From NCBI GenBank assembly GCA_019096155.1, contig JAHCVI010000004.1, positions 1,302,001 to 1,366,000 on the forward strand: a DNA stretch of 64,000 nucleotides, in the 5' to 3' direction. Below the pieces are notes generated by a model, which worked only from the letters and a program-made list of their open reading frames with translations, searched no databases and had not been told where the DNA came from. The translations under genes and the position numbers were made by a program. Numbering within the stretch: the stretch's first letter is position 1; every line of letters begins with the position of its first letter. Positions 11,697 to 21,491 of the stretch are shown here, in pieces. The DNA is from Staphylotrichum longicolle (Eukaryota > Ascomycota > Sordariomycetes > Sordariales > Chaetomiaceae).

Positions 11697-12919
11697 ATGC
11701 CCGTCCACCACTTGATGATCGGGACTTGGACTCCCCCCGGAGCCATCTTCACGGTCGAGTTTGACGACGAGAAGCTCACACTCAAGCTGGTCAAGCGCAC
11801 CGAGATCCCACACGACGAGCCGATATCATGGATGACCTTCGACGTACGACGCCAATTGGTCGCCATCTGAGGAAGAGGTTGCTCACAAATGGACACAGCA
11901 CGCAAAGAAGAACATCTACGGCGCGGCCATGAAGAAATGGTCCAGCTTTGCCGTCCGGAGCCCGACTGAGATTGTTCACGAGGCCTCGCATCCCATTGGT
12001 GGTGACCGTATGTCATTCCTTTTCACGAGAGACAAGTCTCGGATGCAGCTGCTGACCTCTCATGCGCATTACAGCCCTGGCGACCAGCGCCGAGACCAAC
12101 ACCCGTGCCATCTTCCTGCTCGCGGCCAAGCAGCCGCCGTACGCCGTCTATGCCAACCCCTTCTACAAGCACGCCGGCTACGGCAACGTCTTCTCCGTCT
12201 CCGAGTCGGGCAAGCTCGAGACCAACATCCAAAACTACCCCTACCAGCCCAACACCGGTATCCATGGCATGGTGTTCGACCCGACCGAGACGTACCTCTA
12301 CTCGGCCGACCTGACGGCCAACAAGCTGTGGACGCACCGCAAGCTTCCCTCGGGCGAGGTCGAGCTGGTCGGCAGCGTCGACGCTCCGGACGCCGGCGAC
12401 CACCCGCGCTGGGTCGCCATGCACCCGACCGGCAACTACCTGTACGCCCTGATGGAGGCCGGCAACCGCATCTGCGAGTACGTCATCGACCCGGCCACCC
12501 ACCTGCCCGTCTACACCCACCACAGCTACCCGCTCATCCCGCCCGGCATCCCCGCGCGCGACGCCGAGACGGGCAAGGGCCTGTACCGCGCCGACGTGGT
12601 CGCCCTGACCTTCAGCGGCAAGTACATGTTCGCGTCGTCGCGCGCCAACAAGTTCGAGCTGCAGGGCTACATGGCCGCCTTCAAGCTGCGCGACTGCGGC
12701 AGCATCGAGCGCCAGATCCTGCTCAACCCCACCCCGACCAGCGGCGGCCACAGCAACGCCGTCTCGCCGTGCGACTGGAGCGACGAGTGGATGGCCATCA
12801 CCGACGACCAGGAGGGCTGGCTCGAGATGTACCGCTGGAAGGACGAGTTCCTGCACCGCGTCGCGCGCGTGCGCATTCCCGAGCCCGGGTTCGGCATGAA
12901 TGCTATCTGGTATGATTAA
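11697..12919 (+). CDS. CMLE: 3-carboxy-cis,cis-muconate cyclase (lactonizing enzyme)
   Basis: This enzyme of the protocatechuate branch of the beta-ketoadipate pathway lactonizes 3-carboxy-cis,cis-muconate; the eukaryotic form is a seven-bladed propeller unrelated to bacterial CMLE. Exons are 11697-11843, 11899-12007 and 12075-12919, giving 366 aa, the length I recall for the Neurospora enzyme. The protein starts MPVHHLMIGTWTPPGAIFTV. Repeated blade-like segments follow, including GIHGMVFDPTETYLYSADL, HPRWVAMHPTGNYLYALME and YRADVVALTFSGKYMFASS, and it ends FGMNAIWYD. No targeting signal is seen, so it is probably cytosolic. Its divergent neighbour is an intradiol dioxygenase that could supply its substrate. 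Confidence 0.93.
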
Positions 12920-13386
12920 GGGGAGGTAGAGTAGTTGGTGTTGAATAGAACATGATTGGACAACATGTGCACCGAGTTAATGCCAATTCAATATATGATG
13001 CAATGGAACCAGAAGAGATTTCCAACTAAAGTATGACCGTTCTCTTACGCAAAAGACATACTCCTTCTCGTCCAGTCTATCCCAGAAGCGATCAAACACA
13101 TCTACGACGAGTGAGGACTGCTCGGTGAACAAGTGCAGGGAGCCACCCATTACTTTCTGACGGGGTAGCCCGAACCGCAGAGTCACGTTCTTGGAGGGTG
13201 GCATAATCTACGAGGTGCATCTCCGGTCATACATGCAACGAGGTACCATGCCCAGGCCCTAGACGAGCCAAGCTTGTCACGGAGCGGACCCTTCAAACTA
13301 GAAAGTACCCGAGTTAGGCCATAAAGAGTTGAGCATGGACTTGACAGATTACCCGAGCTACTTTAATAAGTTTATACAAGTCAGGT
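12920..13386. other. Convergent 3' intergenic region
   Basis: This 467-nt AT-richer stretch between the convergent cyclase and orphan membrane-protein genes holds no gene; it probably contains both 3' UTRs. Confidence 0.6.
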
Positions 13387-14609
13387 TCATCCAAATATCC
13401 CCAACCACGACGGGTTGACTGTTCCCGTACCATCAAACGCGTACGCGTATGACAACACACTGAGAAGGAGGAGCAACAGAAACGATATGAGGTAGAACAA
13501 CTCTGAGTCGCGGCGGGGAATGCCGAGTATTTCCCCCAGCCTGGTTCGTCCAAGACGCTGAAAGGCGATCCATCCCAACAACCAGAGAGGGAAAACTAAC
13601 GCAGATCCCAGACCGACTGTAACTCTACCCAGTATTGGCAGTTCATCCGAAGACAAGAGCTCCAGAGTTCTCCGTAAATACTCATGTAACAGCAGTGGAA
13701 CCACGAATGTGGGTAGCAAAAGGGGTACAAGACTGACAAAGAATTCGCCAGCGCGGGGGTCGTCATCCAAATCCGATGCTAAATCGATGACCACAGTTAT
13801 AAAGACGATACTAACCATAAGAGTGATTGCGGTCATTCCGAGTCCGTTCTCAATCGCTCCGTCAAGCGACCAGACGGATGGCGAAGAGTTCGTGGTCTTC
13901 ATCAACACGAAGGTAAACAGAATCAAGACTAACCCCGAAGCCGGCAGCACCCGTAGGAGGAGAACGAACAAATAGGTGGAGGCGGACAGCAGCTTCTGTC
14001 TTGCCGGTGAAAGCTGGGGTCGGACCGGAAGACGTGCGGCGCAGGATCGGAGGCTCGCTTCGGCAGCTATACTGAGGGCCTCGCCAAACACCAATGCCAC
14101 GGCGTATAGCAGGGCTAGGCTCTGTGTGACGGGGATGCCGCGCATGGCCATCAGCTTGATGGTTTGGCAGGGGATGCCGCCCAGCACGAGGAGCGCCCAT
14201 CGTCCGAGGGCCGCCCGCTCGAACGACTCGGGCCGCGGCGCCGACCAGTCTGTGTCGCGGAACCGGTCCGCTAGAGCACCCCGAAAATGGCGCCACGACC
14301 AGCAAGGTTCGGCGTTGTAGTCAATCAGAATCCGTATAAAGTAGTGCAAGATGTCGCCAGCGCAGACGAGCGGGTTCGCGCGCAGCCAGAAGCGTCGCTC
14401 GGCCGGCGTGTCCAGCACGCGGCCTACGGGCTGGGTCATACAGCCCATCGCAAGGGGGACGAGCGCAAAAAATGCCACTTGCCATGTGACCTCGGCATCC
14501 GGGGCGGCGGTGTCTGGCGTCGAAGGGTCTGTCAAAGAAGAACCCGCGTGGTTAGCCTAGGTCTCTAAACGCGCATTCTTGGGCAGAGAAGACAAGGTGA
14601 CGTACCCAT
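13387..14609 (-). CDS. Polytopic membrane protein of unknown function
   Basis: I do not recognise this 381-aa protein. It has about seven to nine hydrophobic segments, including VAFFALVPLAMGC, WALLVLGGIPC, LALLYAVALVFGEAL, YLFVLLLRVLPASGLVLILF, ITLMVSIVFITVVI and LISFLLLLLLSVLSYAYAF. Loops carry tryptophans and charged residues. No catalytic motif stands out. The main exon is 14528-13387 and has no suitable ATG. A 4-nt first exon (ATGG, 14609-14606) with a GTACGT donor, a GCTAAC branch site and a GACAG acceptor gives a start MDPSTPDTAAPD. That start is inferred from splice signals only. Confidence 0.7.
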
Positions 14610-15578
14610 GCCGGCCTTATTAGTAGATATTTCAAAGTGAATTCAAAGTATGCGAGGTATTACAAATAGATCTCCTGAAAGGTTGGAAATATGGGAGACA
14701 AAGACCAAATATCTGGATGAATGGTCCATGAGACGCTGGGTCGATTTTATCCCGTGGTAAAACTTGAAGAAGGCGATGGTTCGCTTGAGGCTGAGTCCAA
14801 GTTGCTGCCTGAACAACTGAAACCACTCCCAGGAGCTGGAGGCCTCGCGCAAGCCACGGGCCGGATTTTGGGCCGGCCAGCCCCTATTCTGTGCGGTGAC
14901 GCCAGCTCGAAGTCTTTTTGACACCTTCGACGTCAAAGCCACAGCAAAGTTGGGTCTCTTGCGAAAACGGGTCACGGATTCAGGATCAACAATGAGTTCA
15001 CTCTCCTAGTAGCAACCCAGCTCAGCTCCCCACCTCTACCAGCTCACCCCGATTGGCCAAGTCGTGCGTGCGACAGCGCAATACCTGAGTTATGCCCTGG
15101 GCCGCAAACACATCTGCCCGGTTGTAATACTCCTTTCAAACGCTGTAAATAAAGCATTCAATGTCAAGATCTGTTTCTTTCACAGACAAATTGAAACGGC
15201 GAGGCTTCATATGCTGTCAATTTGAGGATTGGGCGAGAAGCGCAAGAGGCACCAATGGGCACAGTGATCACCAAAAAGCGTGCGGCAACACATGGGACAG
15301 GCAACAAGGGGATCGACGTTCGCAAGTGGTATTGAAACTACGGATATGTTCGGCTCCCATAGACGATTCAAGAGGCTGACACGCTCGACATCTCACTGTC
15401 AAGTGCGGCGGAGGTGGTGAAATACAGAAGCAGCCCGCCTCGCTCTATACAGCTGACGGTTAACGTGAAAGCCACTGCACATCACCTCAGCAAGGCGTAG
15501 CCGAAGTTGATGTGGTAGTTCTGATCCAGCGCACGTCGTGGCATAGTATCCTTACATTCGCCCGCTGGTGAAGGAAAC
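14610..15578. other. Intergenic region, orphan membrane protein to tRNA-His
   Basis: About 970 nt has no supported gene. Base composition is mixed and no repeats stand out. Confidence 0.55.
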
Positions 15579-15668
15579 GGGATAATAGTATAGTGGTTAG
15601 TACTTCTCGTTGTGGTTCCCAACCTACAACGAACCGAGAGGACCCAGGTTCGATTCCTGGTTATCCCA
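15579..15668 (+). tRNA. tRNA-His (anticodon GUG) with 18-nt intron
   Basis: GGGATAA (15579-15585) pairs with TTATCCC (15661-15667), with discriminator A at 15668. The anticodon stem is TCTCG (15605-15609) with CGAGA (15635-15639); loop bases T, T precede anticodon GTG at 15612-15614. The intron is 15616-15633. The T arm reads CCAGG-TTCGATT-CCTGG. The extra 5' G of tRNA-His is added after transcription in eukaryotes, so its absence from the gene is normal. Confidence 0.93.
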
Positions 15669-16251
15669 TCTTTTTCTGTTCCGGTGTCTCACGATCCTTT
15701 TTGTTGCCCTTCTCTCCTCGCTCACTCTTTTGGTACATATTGTGAAACATTCAAGTCTCGTTTATGGGCAAAAGGGTGAAAATCACAGTTGCCCCCTCAG
15801 TAAATATGAGACAAATCTGACTTCACAGGAACTACGGATAACGTTACAGAGTGCTCATTTTTGGAAATCTCAGTGCTCGCGGTAGTGGAGTGATGAGAAC
15901 TCCTCCGGTTCTCGGCCTGCTTGGCTGCAAAATCTCCACAGTTCGAGGACCATGTGATAATTGCCTGGCGATTCATTGACAGCTGCCGCAAGCTCAATCA
16001 GATTCTAAATCCATAATAACCGCGGAGGCTTGAGTTATATTCGAGTCTGGCCGCGTAGGTTGCTGCCGTGTGAGTTGCCGTTTTCACCCACTGTGGGCCC
16101 CTCAACCATCCCCCACGCTTGAGCCGACGTCAGCGTAATCGCATCTCAAACCTCCATCGAGGTGCGGGGCAACCCCCAACAGAGCAAGAGCAACTTACAA
16201 AACCGAGCTAATAAAAGCAACAGCAATCAACTTGAACCCTGAGAAAATTAA
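15669..16251. other. Intergenic region upstream of HAL2
   Basis: No gene is supported here. The last part should be the HAL2 promoter and 5' leader. Confidence 0.55.
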
Positions 16252-17496
16252 ATGCCCGTGGCAAATCCCCAATCCCACTATCTGTCCAGAACCACGCTCA
16301 TCTCCCTCATCGTTCTCACGCTGGCCATCTTCACCACCACCACCACCACCAACCTCCTCCCCCGCCTCGGGCTTCTCCTCAGCCACCTTTCAGGAACAAC
16401 GACAACAACAACAACAACAACAGGCACCATGACGTCCATCTACGCCCGCGAGCTCGAGATCGCCCAGCTGGCCGTGCAGCGCGCCGCGATCCTGACCAAG
16501 CGCGTCTTCCACGAAAAGGCCAAGGGCACCGTGTCCAAGGACGACAAGTCGCCCGTGACGATCGGCGACTTTGGCGCGCAGGCGCTCATCATCGCCGCGC
16601 TGCGCCACAGCTTCCCGCACGACGCCATAGTCGCCGAGGAGGAGGCCGCGCAGCTGCGCGAGGACGCCCCGCTGCGCGAGCAGATCTGGCAGCTCGTGCG
16701 CGAGACCAAGCTGGACGACGTCGCGGCCGAGGGCCTGCTGGGCGGGAGCGTGCGCGACGTGGACGAGATGCTCGAGGTGCTGGACCGGGGCGCGAGCGAG
16801 GGGGGCAGGGTGGGGAGGGTGTGGACGCTGGATCCGATCGACGGCACCAAGGGGTTCTTGCGGGGCGGGCAGTACGCGCTGGCGCTGGCGCTGCTAGAGG
16901 ACGGGGATGTCAAGGTGGGCGTGCTGGGGTGCCCGAACCTGCCGGTGGACGATGCGGCGCCGTTGGCGGCGGACATTGGCGCGAACCAGACGGATGACGA
17001 AGGGAGGGGCGTCATCTTCTCGGCGGTGATCGGGCAGGGGGCGACGAGCAGGCCGCTGCGGACGGGCGCGCTGGCCGAGGGCAAGAGGATCAGGATGAAG
17101 GAGGTGGAGGATCTGGCCAGTGCGAGCTTCTGCGAGAGCGTGGAGGCGGGCCACTCGAACCAGTCCGAGTCGGCGCAGATCGCGCAGAAGCTGGGCATCA
17201 CGAAGCCGAGCGTCAGGATGGACTCGCAGGCCAAGTACGGCTCGATCGCGCGCGGCGCTGGGGACATTTATCTGCGCCTCCCGACGTCCAAGACGTACCA
17301 GGAGAAGATTTGGGATCATGCGGCCGGTGACTTGATCGTCCGGGAGGCGGGTGGCCAGGTTACGGACACCAAGGGAAATCGGCTTGATTTTGGTGTGGGA
17401 AGGACGCTGGCAACCAACAGCGGTGTCATTGCGGCTCCAGCGGCAGTCCACGGCAAGGTTCTCGAGGCCGTTCAGGAGGTTCTCAAGCTCAAATGA
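16252..17496 (+). CDS. HAL2: 3'(2'),5'-bisphosphate nucleotidase (HAL2/MET22)
   Basis: HAL2 removes the 3'-phosphate of PAP, a by-product of sulfate assimilation; in yeast it is the target of Li+ and Na+ inhibition. The single exon has the inositol-monophosphatase-fold metal motifs: VAEEEAAQLRED, LDPIDGTKGFLRG, and WDHAAGDLIVREAGG near the C-terminus. Two in-frame starts exist. ATG 16429 (MTSIYARELEIAQLAVQRAA) gives 355 aa, matching yeast HAL2, and is the likely main start. ATG 16252 adds 59 residues with a hydrophobic stretch (LISLIVLTLAIF) and two poly-Thr runs encoded by ACC/ACA repeats. The gene is convergent with MRPL6, 129 nt apart. Confidence 0.93.
   Translation: MPVANPQSHYLSRTTLISLIVLTLAIFTTTTTTNLLPRLGLLLSHLSGTTTTTTTTTGTMTSIYARELEIAQLAVQRAAILTKRVFHEKAKGTVSKDDKSPVTIGDFGAQALIIAALRHSFPHDAIVAEEEAAQLREDAPLREQIWQLVRETKLDDVAAEGLLGGSVRDVDEMLEVLDRGASEGGRVGRVWTLDPIDGTKGFLRGGQYALALALLEDGDVKVGVLGCPNLPVDDAAPLAADIGANQTDDEGRGVIFSAVIGQGATSRPLRTGALAEGKRIRMKEVEDLASASFCESVEAGHSNQSESAQIAQKLGITKPSVRMDSQAKYGSIARGAGDIYLRLPTSKTYQEKIWDHAAGDLIVREAGGQVTDTKGNRLDFGVGRTLATNSGVIAAPAAVHGKVLEAVQEVLKLK
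16396..16424. repeat. CAA-type microsatellite in HAL2 leader/extension
   Basis: A trinucleotide repeat of ACA/CAA units lies just before the inner start codon at 16429. Read in the extended frame it encodes poly-Thr. Confidence 0.8.
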
Positions 17497-17625
17497 GCGA
17501 TTTGCGATGCAAGGCCCAGTTAAATGTACATATTTATGGCACAGATACAGCCACGCAAAATCCCGGCGGCGGAGGAAAAAAAGAAAATACACTGCTAAAC
17601 ATACAAAGACCGACCCGCAGCTCCT

Positions 17626-18451
17626 CTATTTGATCTTCTTCTGCTTCAGCTTGATGGTCTCGTCGTTGACGAAGATACCCTTGCCCTTGTACGGCTCAGG
17701 CACACGCCACCGGCGGATGTGGGCGGCGAACTGCATGATCTGCTCCTTGTCGATGCCCTCGAGGAGCACTCTCGTCGGCTGCGGCGCGCTGGCCGTCATG
17801 CCCTTGGGCAGGCCCATCTCGACCGGGTGCGAGAAGCCCAGCTTCAGGCAGACGAACTGCTGGCCCGGGTACTCCTCCAGCGCGGGGCGCGGCTCGACCG
17901 TCGCTCTGTAACCGATACCGACGAGGCGGAGGACGGCCGTGTGCCCTTCTGATACACCCATAATGTAGTTGTTGAGGTACGACCAGGTGGTGCCCCACAT
18001 CTCCCGCTGGTTCCTCTGGTCGCGGTCCTTGACGCTCATCTCTACCCTCCTCGCGGCAGTGTCGTGGTCGATGTTGACATAGTCGGGGATCTCGAGTTCG
18101 AGTTGCCCTGGAAGCAGTCAGCGTCCTGTCCAATTGCTCTTGTGCTCTGCTTGAAGCAGAAGAGGGCTGCTCACCCAACGGCCCTGTGACCGTCACCTTC
18201 CTCTTGTAGGTCCTCAGGTATGATGTCATGTCCTTCTTGACAAACAGATCGCCAATCGTAAGCTCGACGCCGGGCGGAATCGAGAGCGGTGTCCTGCCGA
18301 GCTTGGAGGGCCGGTTTGTCGTCGCCGAGAAGTTTCGCCGGGCGGGCGTCTGGAAGGCCGGGACCAGGAAGCTGGGCAATGTGACGGTCGACGAAGGTGC
18401 AGAGGCCACAGCCCGCTGCAGGGCCTGCCTTCCTGTCCTTGGGGCGAGCAT
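17626..18451 (-). CDS. MRPL6: Mitochondrial large-subunit ribosomal protein uL6m
   Basis: This is a mitoribosomal homologue of bacterial L6. Exon 1 is 18451-18175 and exon 2 18107-17626, giving 252 aa. The first ~50 residues form a basic presequence (MLAPRTGRQALQRAV ... ARRNFSATTNRPSKLGRTP). L6 features follow: SIPPGVELTIGD, KVTVTGPLGQLELEIP, a central NNYIMGVSEGHTAVLRLVGIGY, and the C-terminal HIRRWRVPEPYKGKGIF. The frame stays open upstream of 18451, but the chosen ATG gives a compact presequence. The gene is convergent with HAL2. Confidence 0.93.
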
Positions 18452-19430
18452 GGTGGGCGACTGGCGGACTGGCAACTCGCGACGCGCTGCGACTCGGTTG
18501 CGACTCGGTGCGCTTGATGCTGCTGCTCTCAAAAAAGATCGGGCGCCGGGAAAGCATCGGATGGGTCCGTGTGGGTCTCGGGCTTACTTAGTCAGCTGCC
18601 AGGGGTCCCCAACCGGACAAGGGTGCGACCCACCTCTTGCGACCTTCCCCCTGATTCAACTTGAAATGTCAACATCGCTTTAACTGAATGTCAACATCGA
18701 CAACAGACGAAGTCATTTCTTCATTGCAACAAGATTTGCATCAATCCACATTATTGGTGATAATTACTGTGGACCGGTGTGTTTTCTCTTTTGCCGTGTG
18801 AGGCTGAACATTACTGCATGGTGACGCTTGTTCTGTGTTTGCACATCGTGCTCCAAGTGTGGTTTCAGGACCAGGTTTCCTCAGTCCTGTTTCTTCACTG
18901 CTTTCGTTCTCTTAGTTTTTCGTATTTCTTTTTGGTTCCGGAGACTGGTGGCAATAGAACTGAGAGAATCTGAGTACCTATTGTCCATCGTTTGCTGCTA
19001 AAAATCCAATGACGGCTCTGATGCGATGCCGCGGCTTCTCAACCGGTGCAAGCGGCCAGGATTGCAGCGTTATTTGTGATTCAGCCAGTTGTTAGCATTC
19101 GATATGAGAAGTCACAGTCAGTTTGGCGAGCGACATAAGCGTCATGAAATTGTTTTCGCCGAGTCGACTTCATCAACCGAGAACGAGCTGCTCTTTCCTT
19201 TTCTGCCACCACAACCTCTTCCCAAAACACTTGAACTTCTTCCTCAGACTTCACATTCTTTGTTTCTTTTCTAAACCGGTCGACAACTCAGAATCTTCTT
19301 TCTTTACATCATCACGTCTTCTTCTCTGCACCCAACACCAACACTCGTCTCCCACTCCACGCACTCGATGGTCCCAAGGACATATAGTTTCAGTCCTCAT
19401 TGTCCAGCCCTCTAGGACCCGACAAGTAAC
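18452..19430. other. Divergent intergenic region MRPL6 / KAR5
   Basis: Nearly 1 kb has no supported gene; it should contain promoters for both divergent neighbours. A CT-rich stretch at 19250-19350 is typical of a fungal 5' leader. Confidence 0.55.
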
Positions 19431-21015
19431 ATGCAGGCTCGACTACTCATATTAGCCTTCCTGGTGCCTGCCATCAGCGGCTTTTCCTGGGGCAACGAGC
19501 GAAGAGCCGCAGTCGGTACGTGAAGTCGATTGGAAACCTTAGGGTTGAACTCATATTTCTCCTCAGGCTCACCAAACTCAGACAAACCCTCGGAGTCACT
19601 GCAAAATTCTCGCTTACCCAACATCTACGCCGTCGCGTTGAGTGAGCTCCAAGAACTGGAATCGCAGCCCCTGTGTCATCGCGTGGCCGCACGACTGCTA
19701 GTCAACAACTGCCAGCTGGTGGACGGCAAGGATGAAGCGACGATTCTCACCGACAGCGGCCGGCAGGTGCGCGACTTTGTCGACTCGTACGCCGCGAGCC
19801 TGGCTATTTGCGACTTGGAGCGCGGGAGCTTTTCGATACCGAAGGAGTGCGCAAAGTTTCGGGAGCCGTCACTCAGCCAAATCGCAATACGAAATGAAGC
19901 GCAGCTGCATGTGAGCGCTGGAGAGATTGGGCTCTGTCTCTCGGCACTGGCGGCTTCAGATGCCGCATGGAGTACCTGGGTCAGCTATCGTCACAAAGCG
20001 CTGCGGTTCTGCGAAGCTGCGCGAGCAGATAACGAGAAGGGTGGGTGCCTTCAGTTTTCTCTAATCCTGGATTGCAACTGACCCTTGCAGCCCAGCACAT
20101 CTTGCTGTACCAGCGACTTACACGAGTCATCGCTCGGCTCACCGATGGTGTGGAGGCGGAACTTGAAAAGCGCATGGATGACCTGGACCGTCGCGCCCGT
20201 CAGTCAGTCGAGAGACTCGAGCAGCTGACGCCCCAGATCGGACGTCTGAGCGAAGGGCTCGCCAGAGTGGAGAGCTACCTCTCCGGGGATATGGACCGAG
20301 CACTTAAGAAAACCTCCGAATCTTACCGCGATGGGCTCCAGCACGCCGAAAACCTGCAGCAGCTGCTGAGCGTTTTGCTCGGCAATGTCCTCGAGAGCAA
20401 CTCTCAACTAGCCTCTGCACACGAACAGTCGCTTCAACAAGCATCCCAGCGCGTCAATGATGACATGGGAGCGTTGATGGCGATTGTCTCGACAGCAATC
20501 GCTTCATCAAGCTCCCTCCAGCAACAAATCGTAAGTCCTCTTCCGTCTGCATGCTTCAAAGTCAACTCGCTGATCGTTCCAAGCAACTCTCAAGCCAACA
20601 AGCCGCCACGCTCACCCAACGCCAGGATGCCCTCGAGCAAGGAATGGACCGACTGGTGACAGCAACAGAGACACTGTCCGCAAAGTTCGAGGACCACTCC
20701 GGCATGCTCAAGCAGGCCAACAACATCACCAACGACATTCTCGATGCCCTCGAAGAAACGGCGGCCGTGGCATCTTCAATGAACGAATCCTTTTTTACGA
20801 GGGTGACAACCCGAAGCTGGTGGCCCTTTGTCGTCTTCCCCACAGCTTCTCTCGTCATGGGCTCATACGGGCTTCCACCTTCCATCTTTCGCAACCTGGG
20901 ACTGCTCGCATTTGGCGAGGCCGTCGGTTTCGTGGTTTCGTCTTACGACCAGCTCTCCACTTTCGTTATCGGATCCCTGGGGGACACGGCAAATACAACG
21001 GTATCCTCGCTCTGA
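19431..21015 (+). CDS. KAR5: KAR5/Tht1-type nuclear membrane fusion protein
   Basis: KAR5 proteins act at the nuclear envelope/ER in fusion of nuclear membranes during mating. Four exons (19431-19515, 19567-20040, 20091-20530, 20584-21015) give 476 aa. A signal peptide is visible (MQARLLILAFLVPAISGFSWG). The family Cys-rich block follows, with CHRVAARLLVNNCQLV, AICDLERG and CLSALAASDAAWSTWVSYR. A long coiled-coil part (LTDGVEAELEKRMDDLDRRA to LEQGMDRLVTATETLSAKFE) leads to C-terminal hydrophobic segments (WWPFVVFPTASLVMGSYG; LGLLAFGEAVGFVVSSY). Topology and cysteines match the family; the assignment comes from recall of those features. Confidence 0.85.
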
Positions 21016-21491
21016 TGGATGATGCTATACCCATCACTTTTCTTATCATCACTCGGATTTGGCGCAGGGCATTTGGGAGATATATATTGGGAAGGGGCCT
21101 TGGGAGGGTCGAGAGAGGGTGGCTCACAAGGCAGGATCTTGAGCTTCGGGTTATCATTTGGCCAGGAACACGCTCGCATCGTCTGGCAAGTAGATGGAAT
21201 CATACAAATCGTTATACCCGTCCCTGGTTTGAAGACGGTCCAGAGGAAAAGGTTGGAAGGAAATGAAAATACCATCTGAACATGCTGAGTAGTGCCATTC
21301 TCCAAGCGTATACATCCTTCAAGCTCAAGGTAGAGAGTCCCCGGGTATCCAATGCAGTGTCCGTGTATGCGCCCTTCTTTCCCCCAAAACAACCATGGAA
21401 CCAGCCCAACCCCAACCAAAAAAGTTAATGCACCTCCCGCGTCCCCCAAGTCCTAGACATGGCGGTGACCCATACCGACCCACAACACAAA
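21016..21491. other. Convergent 3' intergenic region KAR5 / TOK1
   Basis: These 476 nt between two convergent stop codons hold no supported gene. Confidence 0.55.
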
